The notes beneath the pieces are model-generated. The model ran no database searches and had not been told where the DNA came from. It worked only from the letters and a program-made list of their open reading frames with translations. 18,712 bases of DNA from Candidatus Niyogibacteria bacterium CG10_big_fil_rev_8_21_14_0_10_42_19 (lineage in GTDB: Bacteria; Patescibacteriota; Minisyncoccia; 1-14-0-10-42-19), in contig PFCN01000041.1 in assembly GCA_002774705.1 (NCBI GenBank), positions 763 to 19,474 of the forward strand, written 5' to 3'. Positions 6,868-14,649 of this stretch are shown piece by piece (position 1 is the first letter of the stretch; every line of letters starts with the position of its first letter). The translations under genes and the position numbers were made by a program.

Positions 6868-7569
6868 ATGCATAGATTTTTTATCGGACAAAAACTTGAA
6901 GAAGGGATGACGTTTGAATGTCCGAAAGAAATCGGACGACAAATAGTTACTGTTTTGAGAATGAAGCCGGAAGAAATGGTGGTCTTCTTTGATGGTTCGG
7001 GTTATGAGTTTAAAGTGAAGATAAAAGAAATAATCAGAAAGAAAAATTGCGTCCTTGAGATAATGTCCTCGGATATCCCAAATCGCGAGCCCAAGCGTCG
7101 GCTGACTCTCTTCCAATCTTTTATTAAAAAAAGCAGGTTTGAGTGGATGCTTGAAAAGGGGGTAGAGGTGGGTATTTCGGAATTTGTCCCGATTATTACC
7201 GAGCGTTCTCTCAAAAAAGGGTTTAACCGGGAAAGATACGAAAAAATAATAAAAGAAGCAGCCGAGCAATCCGGGCGTGTTTTTTTGCCGAAGATTACAA
7301 AGCTGATGAGCGTTGGTGAGGCCATTGAATACGCCTCCATGTACAACAATCAGATATTCTTTTCATCTTTTGAGCATTATGACAGCGACAGAGTAACGGC
7401 TTATCCTTCGCGGACGCATGTAGCTCTTTTTATAGGTCCCGAAGGAGGTTGGACAAAGGATGAGATTGAAAAAGCGCGAAGAGCGGGGAGTTTTCTTATT
7501 TCTCTTGGAAAATTGACCTTGCGTTCAGAAACAGCGGCAGTTGTAGCTTCGTATCAACTTTTACATTAA
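6868..7569 (+). CDS. rsmE: 16S rRNA (uracil-1498-N3)-methyltransferase RsmE
   Basis: SPOUT-class methyltransferase that uses SAM to methylate U1498 of 16S rRNA in the 30S subunit. The 233 residues show the family order: N-terminal PUA-like domain starting MHRFF, with VLRMKPEE at 29-36; EKGVEVGISEFVPI at 96-109; TERS at 111-114; EAAEQSGR at 130-137; the SAM-binding knot IGPEGGWT at 189-196; and LGKLTLRSETAA at 213-224. Length and motifs are normal. The MHRFF start is typical for the family. It is preceded directly by TATAAT and by a possible TTGCTT-17-CAAAAT (6834-6862), with no SD, so translation may be leaderless. It stands after a terminator and before a repeat-filled spacer, so it is probably transcribed alone. 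Confidence 0.93.
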   Translation: MHRFFIGQKLEEGMTFECPKEIGRQIVTVLRMKPEEMVVFFDGSGYEFKVKIKEIIRKKNCVLEIMSSDIPNREPKRRLTLFQSFIKKSRFEWMLEKGVEVGISEFVPIITERSLKKGFNRERYEKIIKEAAEQSGRVFLPKITKLMSVGEAIEYASMYNNQIFFSSFEHYDSDRVTAYPSRTHVALFIGPEGGWTKDEIEKARRAGSFLISLGKLTLRSETAAVVASYQLLH

Positions 7570-7633
7570 TTTTACCCTTGTTCATGATTTTTTTTTAGGG
7601 GGGTAGTTTTTTCTGTGGCGTAATTTAAAATGC

Positions 7634-7743
7634 AAAAATCAAAGATTAAAATGATAAAATTTATTTCTTATATTTTTTTCCGCCAGAGGCGGATCCGCCT
7701 TCGGCGGAAAATTTTTGCATTGTCATTTTGATTTTTGATTTTT
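7634..7743. repeat. Inverted-repeat element A with GC-rich palindromic core
   Basis: The outer arms 7634-7654 and 7723-7743 are complementary at 19 of 21 positions (AAAAATCAAAGATTAAAATGA against TCATTTTGATTTTTGATTTTT). The core 7680-7707 consists of two abutting GC hairpins, CCGCC-AGA-GGCGG and CCGCC-TTC-GGCGG, joined by AT; the whole core can also fold into one long stem. The core is related to element B near 9000. No coding frame fills it. It may act as a terminator between rsmE and the glycosyltransferases. Confidence 0.75.
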
Positions 7744-7762
7744 AATTTTTTCATTTCTATTA

Positions 7763-7791
7763 TTGTTTATTCATCGGGAAAGTGTTATTTT
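7763..7791 (+). promoter_or_regulatory. Candidate promoter of the glycosyltransferase run
   Basis: TTGTTT (7763-7768), 17 nt, TATTTT (7786-7791), six bases before the GTG at 7798. The match is weak and the short distance would mean a leaderless transcript. Confidence 0.3.
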
Positions 7792-7797
7792 ATATAG

Positions 7798-8946
7798 GTG
7801 AATCAAGAAAAAAAAACATCAATACTTATTTTTTCAACGGCATATTTACCGTTGATTGGAGGGGCGGAGATTGCCATAAAAAATATTACCGATCGTATTT
7901 CCGAATACGATTTTTTGCTGATTACTACGCGTCTAAGGAAAGACTTAAAGAAGAGAGAAAGGGTTGGGAATGTGGATGTGATTCGGGTAGGAACCGGTTT
8001 TTGGCCGTTTTTTGATAAAATTTGCTCCCCATTTTTGGGGGCATTTGTCGCGAGACGTTTGATGAAGGAGCGTAATATCAAACTTTTTTGGTGCATGATG
8101 GTGACTTTTACGTCGGGCGCCCCATTTTTGCTTAAAATTTTAAGATTGAATAAAAAAATTCCTATTCTTTTGACCTTGCAGGAGGGCGATCCGGAAAGTC
8201 ATCTTAAATATTCTAATTTCGCTCTTTCCGGTTTGTCGTGGATTTTGGCAATGTGTTTTGCCGATTATATCCAAGCGATAAGTGTGTATCTCAAAGATTT
8301 CGCGATTCGGATGGGAGCAAAAGTCCGGATCGAAGTCATCCCGAACGGAGTTGATATCGGATTAATAAGGCCCCGCGCGATAAAAAGCGAAAAAAAGAAA
8401 AAGATAATCACCACCTCAAGGCTGGTTGAGAAGAATGGAATTGATACCTTGATAGAGGCGGTGAGCATCGTAAAAAATAAAATTCCGGATATCCAATGCT
8501 GGATAATCGGAGGAGGGGAGAAGGAGGATGAACTTAAAAAATTGACAGCCGAGCACAAGGTTACCGAAAATATCGTTTTTTTCGGAGAAGTTTTACCGAA
8601 TGAAATTTATAATTATCTGACCTCGGCCGATGTTTTTGTGAGAGCGTCACGCTCGGAGGGTCTGGGTAATTCATTTTTGGAAGCGATGGGCGCCAACCTT
8701 CCCATTATCGGGACTCCGGTCGGGGGTATTCCGGATTTTCTTAAAGACGGCGAGACCGGACTTTTTGTAAGGCCTGATGACCCGCAAGACCTCGCCGGAA
8801 AAATTATTTTGTTATTAGAAGATTCCGATCTGTATGAAAAGATATCAAAGAACGGCCGCGATCTTGTTGTAGATCATTATTCTTGGGAAAGCGTATCAAG
8901 GAGTATGCTAAGGATATTTAAAATACTTGAGGAAGCACAAATATAA
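7798..8946 (+). CDS. GT4-family glycosyltransferase (first of the cluster)
   Basis: Retaining GT-B glycosyltransferase predicted to move a sugar from an NDP- or GDP-sugar to a lipid-linked or growing glycan at the inner face of the membrane. The 382 residues carry the N-terminal acceptor-domain loop LPLIGGAEI (17-25), the hinge IPNGVDIG (181-188), SRLVEKNGIDTLIEA (207-221), IIGGGEKEDEL (236-246), and an intact E-x7-E motif, E287 to E295 (SEGLGNSFLEAMG), for the nucleotide sugar. GTG start without SD; this frame begins just before the conserved first beta strand (TSILIFSTAY). It is followed by 110 nt containing palindromic repeat B, so the link to the next gene is uncertain. Donor and acceptor cannot be read from the sequence. 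Confidence 0.87.
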   Translation: MNQEKKTSILIFSTAYLPLIGGAEIAIKNITDRISEYDFLLITTRLRKDLKKRERVGNVDVIRVGTGFWPFFDKICSPFLGAFVARRLMKERNIKLFWCMMVTFTSGAPFLLKILRLNKKIPILLTLQEGDPESHLKYSNFALSGLSWILAMCFADYIQAISVYLKDFAIRMGAKVRIEVIPNGVDIGLIRPRAIKSEKKKKIITTSRLVEKNGIDTLIEAVSIVKNKIPDIQCWIIGGGEKEDELKKLTAEHKVTENIVFFGEVLPNEIYNYLTSADVFVRASRSEGLGNSFLEAMGANLPIIGTPVGGIPDFLKDGETGLFVRPDDPQDLAGKIILLLEDSDLYEKISKNGRDLVVDHYSWESVSRSMLRIFKILEEAQI

Positions 8947-8966
8947 TTAGGCATTTACTATTTAAG

Positions 8967-9047
8967 AATTTCCAATTTCTCCGCCGAAGGCGGCCTATCC
9001 CGTGTCAGTACGGCCAAGGGATCCGCCTTTGGCGGACAATTTCCAAT
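8967..9047. repeat. Palindromic element B flanked by 10-bp direct repeats
   Basis: The core 8980-9036 folds into a long hairpin. Its left arm, TCCGCCGAAGGCGG then CCT then ATCCCGT, pairs with ACGG, CCAA, GGGATCCGCCTTTGGCGGA on the right, apart from one mismatch in the outer part and the unpaired inserts CCT and CCAA. The outer GC units match those of element A. AATTTCCAAT occurs exactly at 8967-8976 and 9038-9047, immediately outside the core, like a target-site duplication. It ends 9 nt before the ATG of the next glycosyltransferase gene. Confidence 0.75.
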
Positions 9048-9056
9048 AAAAATCCA

Positions 9057-10079
9057 ATGAATAAAAAATTAAAGATTTTAATAGCCACGCCCCTTTACCC
9101 GCCCGATATCGGGGGGCCGGCGCTTTACGCCGAAAACATCCACGCAGAATTTTTAAAAGTCGGCCACGGCGTAAAGATCGTAAAATACAGACTTGAGAAG
9201 TATTTGCCTTTGGGGGTGAGGCATCTTTTATATTTTTTAAAGATGCTTTTTTTTATACCCGGCAAAGACATGGTTTTGATTCTCGATACTTTTAGCGTGG
9301 GGTTGCCCGCGGTAGCCGCGTCGTTAATTTATAAAAAAAGAACAATTATCCGAGTCGGGGGGGATTTTTTGTGGGAGAGCTATGCTAACCGCACGAATAG
9401 TTTTATCTTTCTAAAAGAATTTAACGAGAGAATGCCCATTTTGTCTTTTAAGGAAAAGATCATTTATTATCTGACGAAGTTTGTGTTGGAGAGGGCGTCG
9501 GCAGTCATGTTCAATACTTCATGGCAAAAGGAAATTTTTAAAAAAAGCTACGGCGTTTCGGGCATCCGATTTTTTACTATTGAAAATTTCTACGGTCCCA
9601 AGAGAGGTCATTTGGAGCCATCTGTAAAAAAATATTTGTGGGCCGGGCGGGATATTTTTATTAAGAACACGAAGACTCTCATGAGAGCTTTTAATGATGC
9701 CAAGGAAGAAAATTTCGATATTGAATTAGAGGTTGCCAAGAACTTGACCCACGATCAGCTTTTGGAAAAAATGAAGTCTTGCTACGCGGTTTTATTGCCT
9801 TCTTTATCAGACGTGGCCCCTAATTTTATAATTGACGCTATAAGTTTGAACAAACCCTTTATTATGACGCGAGAAACCGGTTTATTTGGTAAACTTAAAG
9901 ATATAGGTCTTTTTGTGGATCCCTCAAGCGTGAAGGAATTGAAAGAAAAGATATTGTTTTTGGCGGATTCAAATAATTATGAAGCATACAGGAAAAAAGT
10001 TTCGGAATTTTCTTTTACTCATTCATGGGCGGAAATAGCGGGGGAGTTTTTGGAAATTTATAATAAAATATGGAAGTAA
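9057..10079 (+). CDS. GT4-like glycosyltransferase with Asp-x7-Asp in place of Glu-x7-Glu
   Basis: 340 residues with a GT-B layout: N-terminal ILIATPLYPPDIGGPALYAE (7-26) with the glycine-rich acceptor loop; a helix rich in hydrophobic and basic residues that may touch the membrane (55-70, HLLYFLKMLFFIPGK); and a C-terminal donor domain. The usual E-x7-E is replaced by D252-x7-D260 (LSDVAPNFIIDAI), and the IPNG hinge by TIENFYGP (174-181). The frame is intact and the fold elements are in order, so this looks like a divergent subfamily and not a decayed gene, though altered activity is possible. ATG with no SD, 9 nt after repeat B. Its last 10 nt overlap the next gene, showing tight coupling. 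Confidence 0.78.
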   Translation: MNKKLKILIATPLYPPDIGGPALYAENIHAEFLKVGHGVKIVKYRLEKYLPLGVRHLLYFLKMLFFIPGKDMVLILDTFSVGLPAVAASLIYKKRTIIRVGGDFLWESYANRTNSFIFLKEFNERMPILSFKEKIIYYLTKFVLERASAVMFNTSWQKEIFKKSYGVSGIRFFTIENFYGPKRGHLEPSVKKYLWAGRDIFIKNTKTLMRAFNDAKEENFDIELEVAKNLTHDQLLEKMKSCYAVLLPSLSDVAPNFIIDAISLNKPFIMTRETGLFGKLKDIGLFVDPSSVKELKEKILFLADSNNYEAYRKKVSEFSFTHSWAEIAGEFLEIYNKIWK

Positions 10080-11197
10080 TAAGTATAGGAAGCGACAGAG
10101 AATTGTTCAACGATTCGTCTCCCGTCCAAAAAAGAATTTTGGCATACGGGCTTCTTTTTGATGGGTTGCATATAGTTGTTTTTACCAAAAAAGGTTATCA
10201 AAAAAAAGTTTTTGGAAATGTTCATATTTATCCGACAAATTCCATTTCAAGGTGGCTTTTTGTTTTTGACGCATACCGCGTGGTAAAAAAAATTACAAAT
10301 GAGCAAAAATTAAAACCCGAAGAAACGGTCCTGACTTCCCAAGATCCGTTTGAATCGGGGCTCGCCGGATATCTGGCAAAAAGGAAGTTCGGCTTCAGGC
10401 TTCAGCTACAGATTCATACCGATTTTTTAAATCCATATTTTTCGGGTGAATCTTTTCTGAATAAGATTAGGGTGAGGGTCGCTTATTTTTTAATACCTAA
10501 AGCCGACTGTCTTCGGACTGTTTCAAAAAGGGTGCGGGATTCGTTGAACAAAATTTTACCCGGTCTTGCCGAAAGGACGGCGCTTCTGCCTATTTTTGTT
10601 GATTGCCAGGGTTTGCGGAACGCGCCCGTTAAGACCGATCTGCATAAAAAATATAAAGACAATGATTTCATAATTTTGATGGCCAGCCGTTTTACGCGTG
10701 AAAAAAATATTTCGCTCGCGGTATCGGTAATGCCGGATATAGTCAAGCGCTATCCCCAAGCCCTTTTACTTATTGTCGGGGAGGGTCCGGAGAAAGAAAA
10801 TTTGAGAGCCGAGATTTCCAAATTAAAAATGAAAGGTTCGGTTATTCTTGGGGGTTGGACAGACAATCTCGCTTCATATTATAAGACCGCGGATCTTTTT
10901 TTGATAACTTCGGATTATGAGGGTTACGCGCGCACAGCCGTTGAGGCGCTTTCGTGCGGACTTCCTGTTTTAATGACCGGCGTAGGAGTCGCCGGAGATA
11001 TTGTGCGGGAGGGTGACAATGGGATAATAGTTCCGCCACGGGACCGCAAAAACTTGATCCGTGAGCTTTTGGGGTTGATGGCGAACAGGGAGTTGTATGA
11101 AAAGATGAAGATAAAATTGAAATACGAACCATACGCGTCCGGCATCAGTTGGGGGCAATATTTGGAGCATTATAAAAAGGCGATAATATCGTGTTAA
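10070..11197 (+). CDS. GT4-family glycosyltransferase
   Basis: 375 residues. The N-terminus (SIGSDRELFNDSSPVQKRI, 5-23) lacks the classic GG loop. The donor domain is standard: HTDFLNPYF at 116-124, SRFTREKNISLAV at 206-218, IVGEGPEKENL at 235-245, and an intact E284-x7-E292 in DYEGYARTAVEALSCG. Retaining sugar transfer at the cytoplasmic membrane face is predicted, donor unknown. ATG start with 10-nt overlap of the previous gene, no SD; the next gene begins 3 nt after its stop, so all three are almost certainly one transcript. Confidence 0.87.
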   Translation: MEVISIGSDRELFNDSSPVQKRILAYGLLFDGLHIVVFTKKGYQKKVFGNVHIYPTNSISRWLFVFDAYRVVKKITNEQKLKPEETVLTSQDPFESGLAGYLAKRKFGFRLQLQIHTDFLNPYFSGESFLNKIRVRVAYFLIPKADCLRTVSKRVRDSLNKILPGLAERTALLPIFVDCQGLRNAPVKTDLHKKYKDNDFIILMASRFTREKNISLAVSVMPDIVKRYPQALLLIVGEGPEKENLRAEISKLKMKGSVILGGWTDNLASYYKTADLFLITSDYEGYARTAVEALSCGLPVLMTGVGVAGDIVREGDNGIIVPPRDRKNLIRELLGLMANRELYEKMKIKLKYEPYASGISWGQYLEHYKKAIISC

Positions 11198-11200
11198 ATT

Positions 11201-12322
11201 ATGGAAAATACCAAACAAAAACTTTGCTATATCATCCCGGAATATAATAAAAATACTCCGACCCATTTTAATTATCTTTATAAATTCAGCAACCGGCTTT
11301 CCGAAAAACTCGATGTTTTTGTCATTGTCGAGAAAGTTTCAAAGGGGTCGGGGCCTTTTTCTGACGGGGCCTACGTTCAGAAATTTTCGTTTTCGCTCTT
11401 GAGATGTTTTGAAAATTTTATAATTCTTCTGCGGGCAAGAAAAAGAGGATACAAAGATTTTTATGTCCATTATTCTTTTCTTTCCGCGTTCAACGCCTCG
11501 CTTATCACAAAAATTTTCGGGGGCAGGGTTTTTTATTGGAACTGCGGAATGCCTTGGAAGTATATGCGTTCTTTTTTTCGGGAATCTTTTGAGCGGATGG
11601 TTTATAAAATGATAACTTTTCATGTTACGGGCACCAAATCTCTTGCCGTGGCATATTCGTCTTTTTACGGGACGCCGTTGGAAAAAATAATAATCTTGCC
11701 GAATTGGATTGATCTCAATGATTTTAAAGCGGAGCCGACAGAGGAAGGGGTTGATGAAATAAAAAAATGGCTGAATATTCCTCCCAACACCAAGATTATG
11801 CTTTTTGTCCACCGGCTTTCAAAAAGAAAAGGAGCGCACATGCTCCCCGAAATTTTTAACCGGATTAAAGATGAACGCTCGGTTTTGATAATTGTCGGAG
11901 ACGGTCCGGAGAAACAGAATTTAGAAATAGCGATCTCGGAGTACGAGCTTTTTGAGCGCGTGAGATTTATGGGATGGTTCCCGCAGAGAAAGATAGGGTC
12001 TTATTTCAGAATGGCCGATGTTTTTATAATGCCTTCCGAAGAAGAAGGGTTCCCGCATGTCTTGCTTGAAGCGATGGCCGCCGGCACTCCGTTTGTCGCG
12101 ACCGATGTCGGGGGGGTTAAAGAAATGATCCCGCCTTTTATGCATGAATTTGTCGTTTTCCATTCAAATATCGATCAATTTGCCGAAAAAACCCAAAAAT
12201 TGCTGAACATGCCGGTAGACGAGCTCCAACAAATGGAAGTCCGGCTTAAGGAGTGGGTCAAACAATACGACATATCCAGGGTATTTGAAGAATTTATAAA
12301 AATGGTATCCTCCGAGGGTTGA
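11201..12322 (+). CDS. GT4-family glycosyltransferase
   Basis: 373 residues. An N-terminal domain opening with KLCYIIPEYNKNTPTHF (7-23) is followed by a canonical donor domain: ILPNWIDLNDF at 165-175, VHRLSKRKGAHMLPEI at 203-218 with the phosphate-binding-type Arg205 and Lys210, IVGDGPEKQNLE at 231-242, and E282-x7-E290 in EEGFPHVLLEAMAAG. It resembles enzymes that build cell-surface polysaccharides; the donor cannot be assigned. ATG three bases after the preceding stop, no SD. A small GNRA-loop hairpin overlaps its stop codon. Confidence 0.88.
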   Translation: MENTKQKLCYIIPEYNKNTPTHFNYLYKFSNRLSEKLDVFVIVEKVSKGSGPFSDGAYVQKFSFSLLRCFENFIILLRARKRGYKDFYVHYSFLSAFNASLITKIFGGRVFYWNCGMPWKYMRSFFRESFERMVYKMITFHVTGTKSLAVAYSSFYGTPLEKIIILPNWIDLNDFKAEPTEEGVDEIKKWLNIPPNTKIMLFVHRLSKRKGAHMLPEIFNRIKDERSVLIIVGDGPEKQNLEIAISEYELFERVRFMGWFPQRKIGSYFRMADVFIMPSEEEGFPHVLLEAMAAGTPFVATDVGGVKEMIPPFMHEFVVFHSNIDQFAEKTQKLLNMPVDELQQMEVRLKEWVKQYDISRVFEEFIKMVSSEG

Positions 12323-12335
12323 TCCCGTAAGGGAT
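12322..12335 (+). promoter_or_regulatory. Small GNRA-type hairpin at a gene junction
   Basis: ATCCC-GTAA-GGGAT: five base pairs closed by a GUAA tetraloop. It begins at the last base of the TGA stop and ends 12 nt before the next ATG (12348). It could shape translation coupling or mRNA stability. The ATCCCGT/GGGAT elements also occur in palindrome B, so it may be a repeat remnant. Confidence 0.35.
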
Positions 12336-12347
12336 ATTAATGGGTTT

Positions 12348-13508
12348 ATGGACAACAAATCATTAAATATCGTTTATTTGACCCATGCCCGGCTTCCGAC
12401 CCAAAAAGCCCATGGGCTGGCTACGGTTAAATTGTGTGAAGCCTTCTCTACACAGGGAGCCAAGGTTTTATTGTTGCACGCCGGGGGACTTAAAGATAAA
12501 AATACGTTTGAATTTTATAATATAAAAAATAATTTTAAAGAAAAAATTTTGCCCTCTATAGATCTGGTTTACTTGGGTATATTTAAAAAATTATTTTTTT
12601 TAATCCATGTTTTTACTTTTTCGGTTGTTTCCGCCTTATACATAATTTTTAACCATAAAAAATACAAGGACTCCGTATTTTTTTCGCACAACCACTCTGT
12701 TTTATTTTTTTTGACATTCTTTAGCTATAAGACCTTTTTTGATGTTCATGATTTTCCTTCGGTTATTTCAACCGTTCAAAGGGTGGTGAACAAGTCTTTC
12801 GGATTTTCGGTGCAGACAAAATGGAAGGTTGGGGCTTTGTCGAAAAAATTTGGGATACCGCAAGAAAAAATAATTTATTGGCCGAACGGCATTGATTTGA
12901 ATGATTTTAATATTACCCAGGATAAACTTGAAGCCCGAGAAAAACTTTTCTTACCCAAGAACGAAAAAATAATACTTTATACCGGACAGCTTTTTAGTTG
13001 GAAGGGCGTAGATACTCTGATACGCGCGGCCGGCGTTTTAAATGCCGGTAGCAGTATCTATATAGTGGGAGGATCCGACGAAGACGTTATTAAATTAAAA
13101 AAGCAGATTCCCGACGCGGATTATTCGCGTATTAAATTTATCTCGTTTCAGCCGCATAATTTAATTCCGTTATGGCAAAAAGCCGCCGATGTTTTGGTTT
13201 TACCCAATACCGCCAAAGAAGACATTTCTCTTTATTACACCTCTCCGATGAAACTTTTTGAATATATGGCGTCGGGCCGCCCGATAGTCGCGTCCCGTAT
13301 TCCTTCCATTACCGAGATCCTTAATGAAACAAACGCGTATCTTGCGGAGGCCGACAATCCATCATCTTTTGTCGAAAAAATTAATTTCGCGCTTTTAAAT
13401 ACGGCGGATTCCGACAAAATAGCCAAGGTGGCGCGAACAGAGGTCGGCCAATATACATGGGATAGGCGCGCTTTAAAGATCAGCGGTTTATTAAAAAAAG
13501 CATCATGA
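12348..13508 (+). CDS. GT4-like glycosyltransferase of the SPxKLFEYM type
   Basis: 386 residues. N-terminal IVYLTHARLPTQKAHGLATV (8-27) is the acceptor side. Residues 81-102 are strongly hydrophobic (LFFLIHVFTFSVVSALYII) and may bind the membrane. VHDFPS at 133-138 and WPNGIDLNDF at 178-187 follow. The donor domain has TGQLFSWKGVDTLIRAA (212-228) and SPMKLFEYMASG (299-310). In this type the first Glu of E-x7-E is absent (Tyr at that place) while Glu305 is kept, as in other SPLKLFEYMA enzymes. ATG start 25 nt after the previous gene; its TGA overlaps the next ATG (ATGA), a sign of translational coupling. Confidence 0.83.
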   Translation: MDNKSLNIVYLTHARLPTQKAHGLATVKLCEAFSTQGAKVLLLHAGGLKDKNTFEFYNIKNNFKEKILPSIDLVYLGIFKKLFFLIHVFTFSVVSALYIIFNHKKYKDSVFFSHNHSVLFFLTFFSYKTFFDVHDFPSVISTVQRVVNKSFGFSVQTKWKVGALSKKFGIPQEKIIYWPNGIDLNDFNITQDKLEAREKLFLPKNEKIILYTGQLFSWKGVDTLIRAAGVLNAGSSIYIVGGSDEDVIKLKKQIPDADYSRIKFISFQPHNLIPLWQKAADVLVLPNTAKEDISLYYTSPMKLFEYMASGRPIVASRIPSITEILNETNAYLAEADNPSSFVEKINFALLNTADSDKIAKVARTEVGQYTWDRRALKISGLLKKAS

Positions 13509-14596
13509 AAATTTGTTTTTTGGCGCATAATTTAAAAGAGAACAATGGGGGCGGGGTCCTTTCTTTAAGATTAGTTGAAGGAATAAAAAATAAACTGCGG
13601 TGTGAGGCGGTATGTTTAACGTCCGAAAACTCCGGAAAAAGTTTTGAAAAACCGATCCTTTATAACAACAAACTTAGACTTTTTTATAATTTTTTTCGGA
13701 TAAGAAAGATTATCAAAGGATGTGATATCGTGCACGCTCTCGATATCTATCCCTACGCGATGATAGGGGCTATCGCGTCTTTGGGGTTGAAAAAAAAATT
13801 TATAATTACCGCGGTCGGGTCGGGCGCGCTTGTTTATCTTTATCGGCCTTTTTATTCGCGATTAATCGAGCGGGTGTATCGCAGGGCAGATAAGGTGATA
13901 GCTATCAGTAATTATACAAAGCGTGAAATATTAAATAAGATCCCGGACATTAAAATAGAAGTGATCAATCCGGGTACAGATTTGTCAGACAAGGCGCAGA
14001 GCTCGCCACGTGAAGATTATAAAGACTTAAAACCTTATATTTTGAGCGTCGGCGCCCTTCGCGCAAGGAAAGGATATTATAATAGCATTCAATATTTTTC
14101 AAAAATAAGTAAGGTTTTTCCTAATCTCAAGTACGTCATAGTCGGAAAAAGTTACAACGATAAATATTCCCAAAAATTAAAAGACCTTATTTCTGCCAAT
14201 GGTTTAGATGGAAAAATTCTTATATTTGATAATATAAACACAAGAGAAGAATTATATTCTTTTTATAAAAACGCGGAGTTATTTTGCCTTCTTTCTAAAA
14301 AAATAGGTTATGACGTTGAGGGATTCGGCATAGTATTTCTGGAAGCGGCCTCTTTTGGTTTGCCGGTCATAGGTTCTAAAAATTGCGGAGCGGAGGACGC
14401 TATTTCGGATGGCGCGAACGGTTATTTGGTGGATTTTAATAATAAAGATAATTTTGCGGACGCTGTTGTAAAGATACTTAAAGATAAAGAATTGAAAAAA
14501 AAGATGTCCGAAAGTTCGCTTGTTTTTGTAAAAAACTTTTCTTGGGATAAGAAAATAACCGAATATATAAGAATATATCGGGAATTGGGTCGTTGA
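13505..14596 (+). CDS. GT4-family glycosyltransferase
   Basis: 363 residues. KICFLAHNLKENNGGGVLSL (2-21) has the glycine loop; DIVHALDIYP (74-83), ITAVGSGALV (101-110) and INPGTDLSD (154-162) follow. The donor domain has SVGALRARKGYYNSI (181-195), IVGKSYNDKYSQKL (212-225), and an intact E272-x7-E280 (VEGFGIVFLEAASFG). A retaining transferase is predicted; donor unknown. It begins in a 4-nt overlap with the preceding gene. It is the last gene before a 53-nt gap with a promoter-like sequence, so the first sub-operon may end here, though no hairpin terminator is seen. Confidence 0.87.
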   Translation: MKICFLAHNLKENNGGGVLSLRLVEGIKNKLRCEAVCLTSENSGKSFEKPILYNNKLRLFYNFFRIRKIIKGCDIVHALDIYPYAMIGAIASLGLKKKFIITAVGSGALVYLYRPFYSRLIERVYRRADKVIAISNYTKREILNKIPDIKIEVINPGTDLSDKAQSSPREDYKDLKPYILSVGALRARKGYYNSIQYFSKISKVFPNLKYVIVGKSYNDKYSQKLKDLISANGLDGKILIFDNINTREELYSFYKNAELFCLLSKKIGYDVEGFGIVFLEAASFGLPVIGSKNCGAEDAISDGANGYLVDFNNKDNFADAVVKILKDKELKKKMSESSLVFVKNFSWDKKITEYIRIYRELGR

Positions 14597-14604
14597 CATT
14601 GAGT

Positions 14605-14638
14605 TTGAATTAGGTATTGTTTATATATAAAATATAAT
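14605..14638 (+). promoter_or_regulatory. Promoter-like sequence before gmd
   Basis: TTGAAT (14605-14610), 17 nt, TAAAAT (14628-14633), overlapped by a perfect TATAAT at 14633-14638. A consensus TTGACA also sits at 14593-14598, overlapping the previous stop codon. The leader to the ATG at 14650 would be about 5-10 nt. This suggests that the nucleotide-sugar genes have their own promoter. Confidence 0.5.
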
Positions 14639-14649
14639 AAAAAATTTCT

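Noticed and set aside
10842..11266. Several overlapping minus-strand frames inside the glycosyltransferase genes
   Set aside because: They are opposite-strand shadows of the GT4 genes at 10070 and 11201, which have full motifs.
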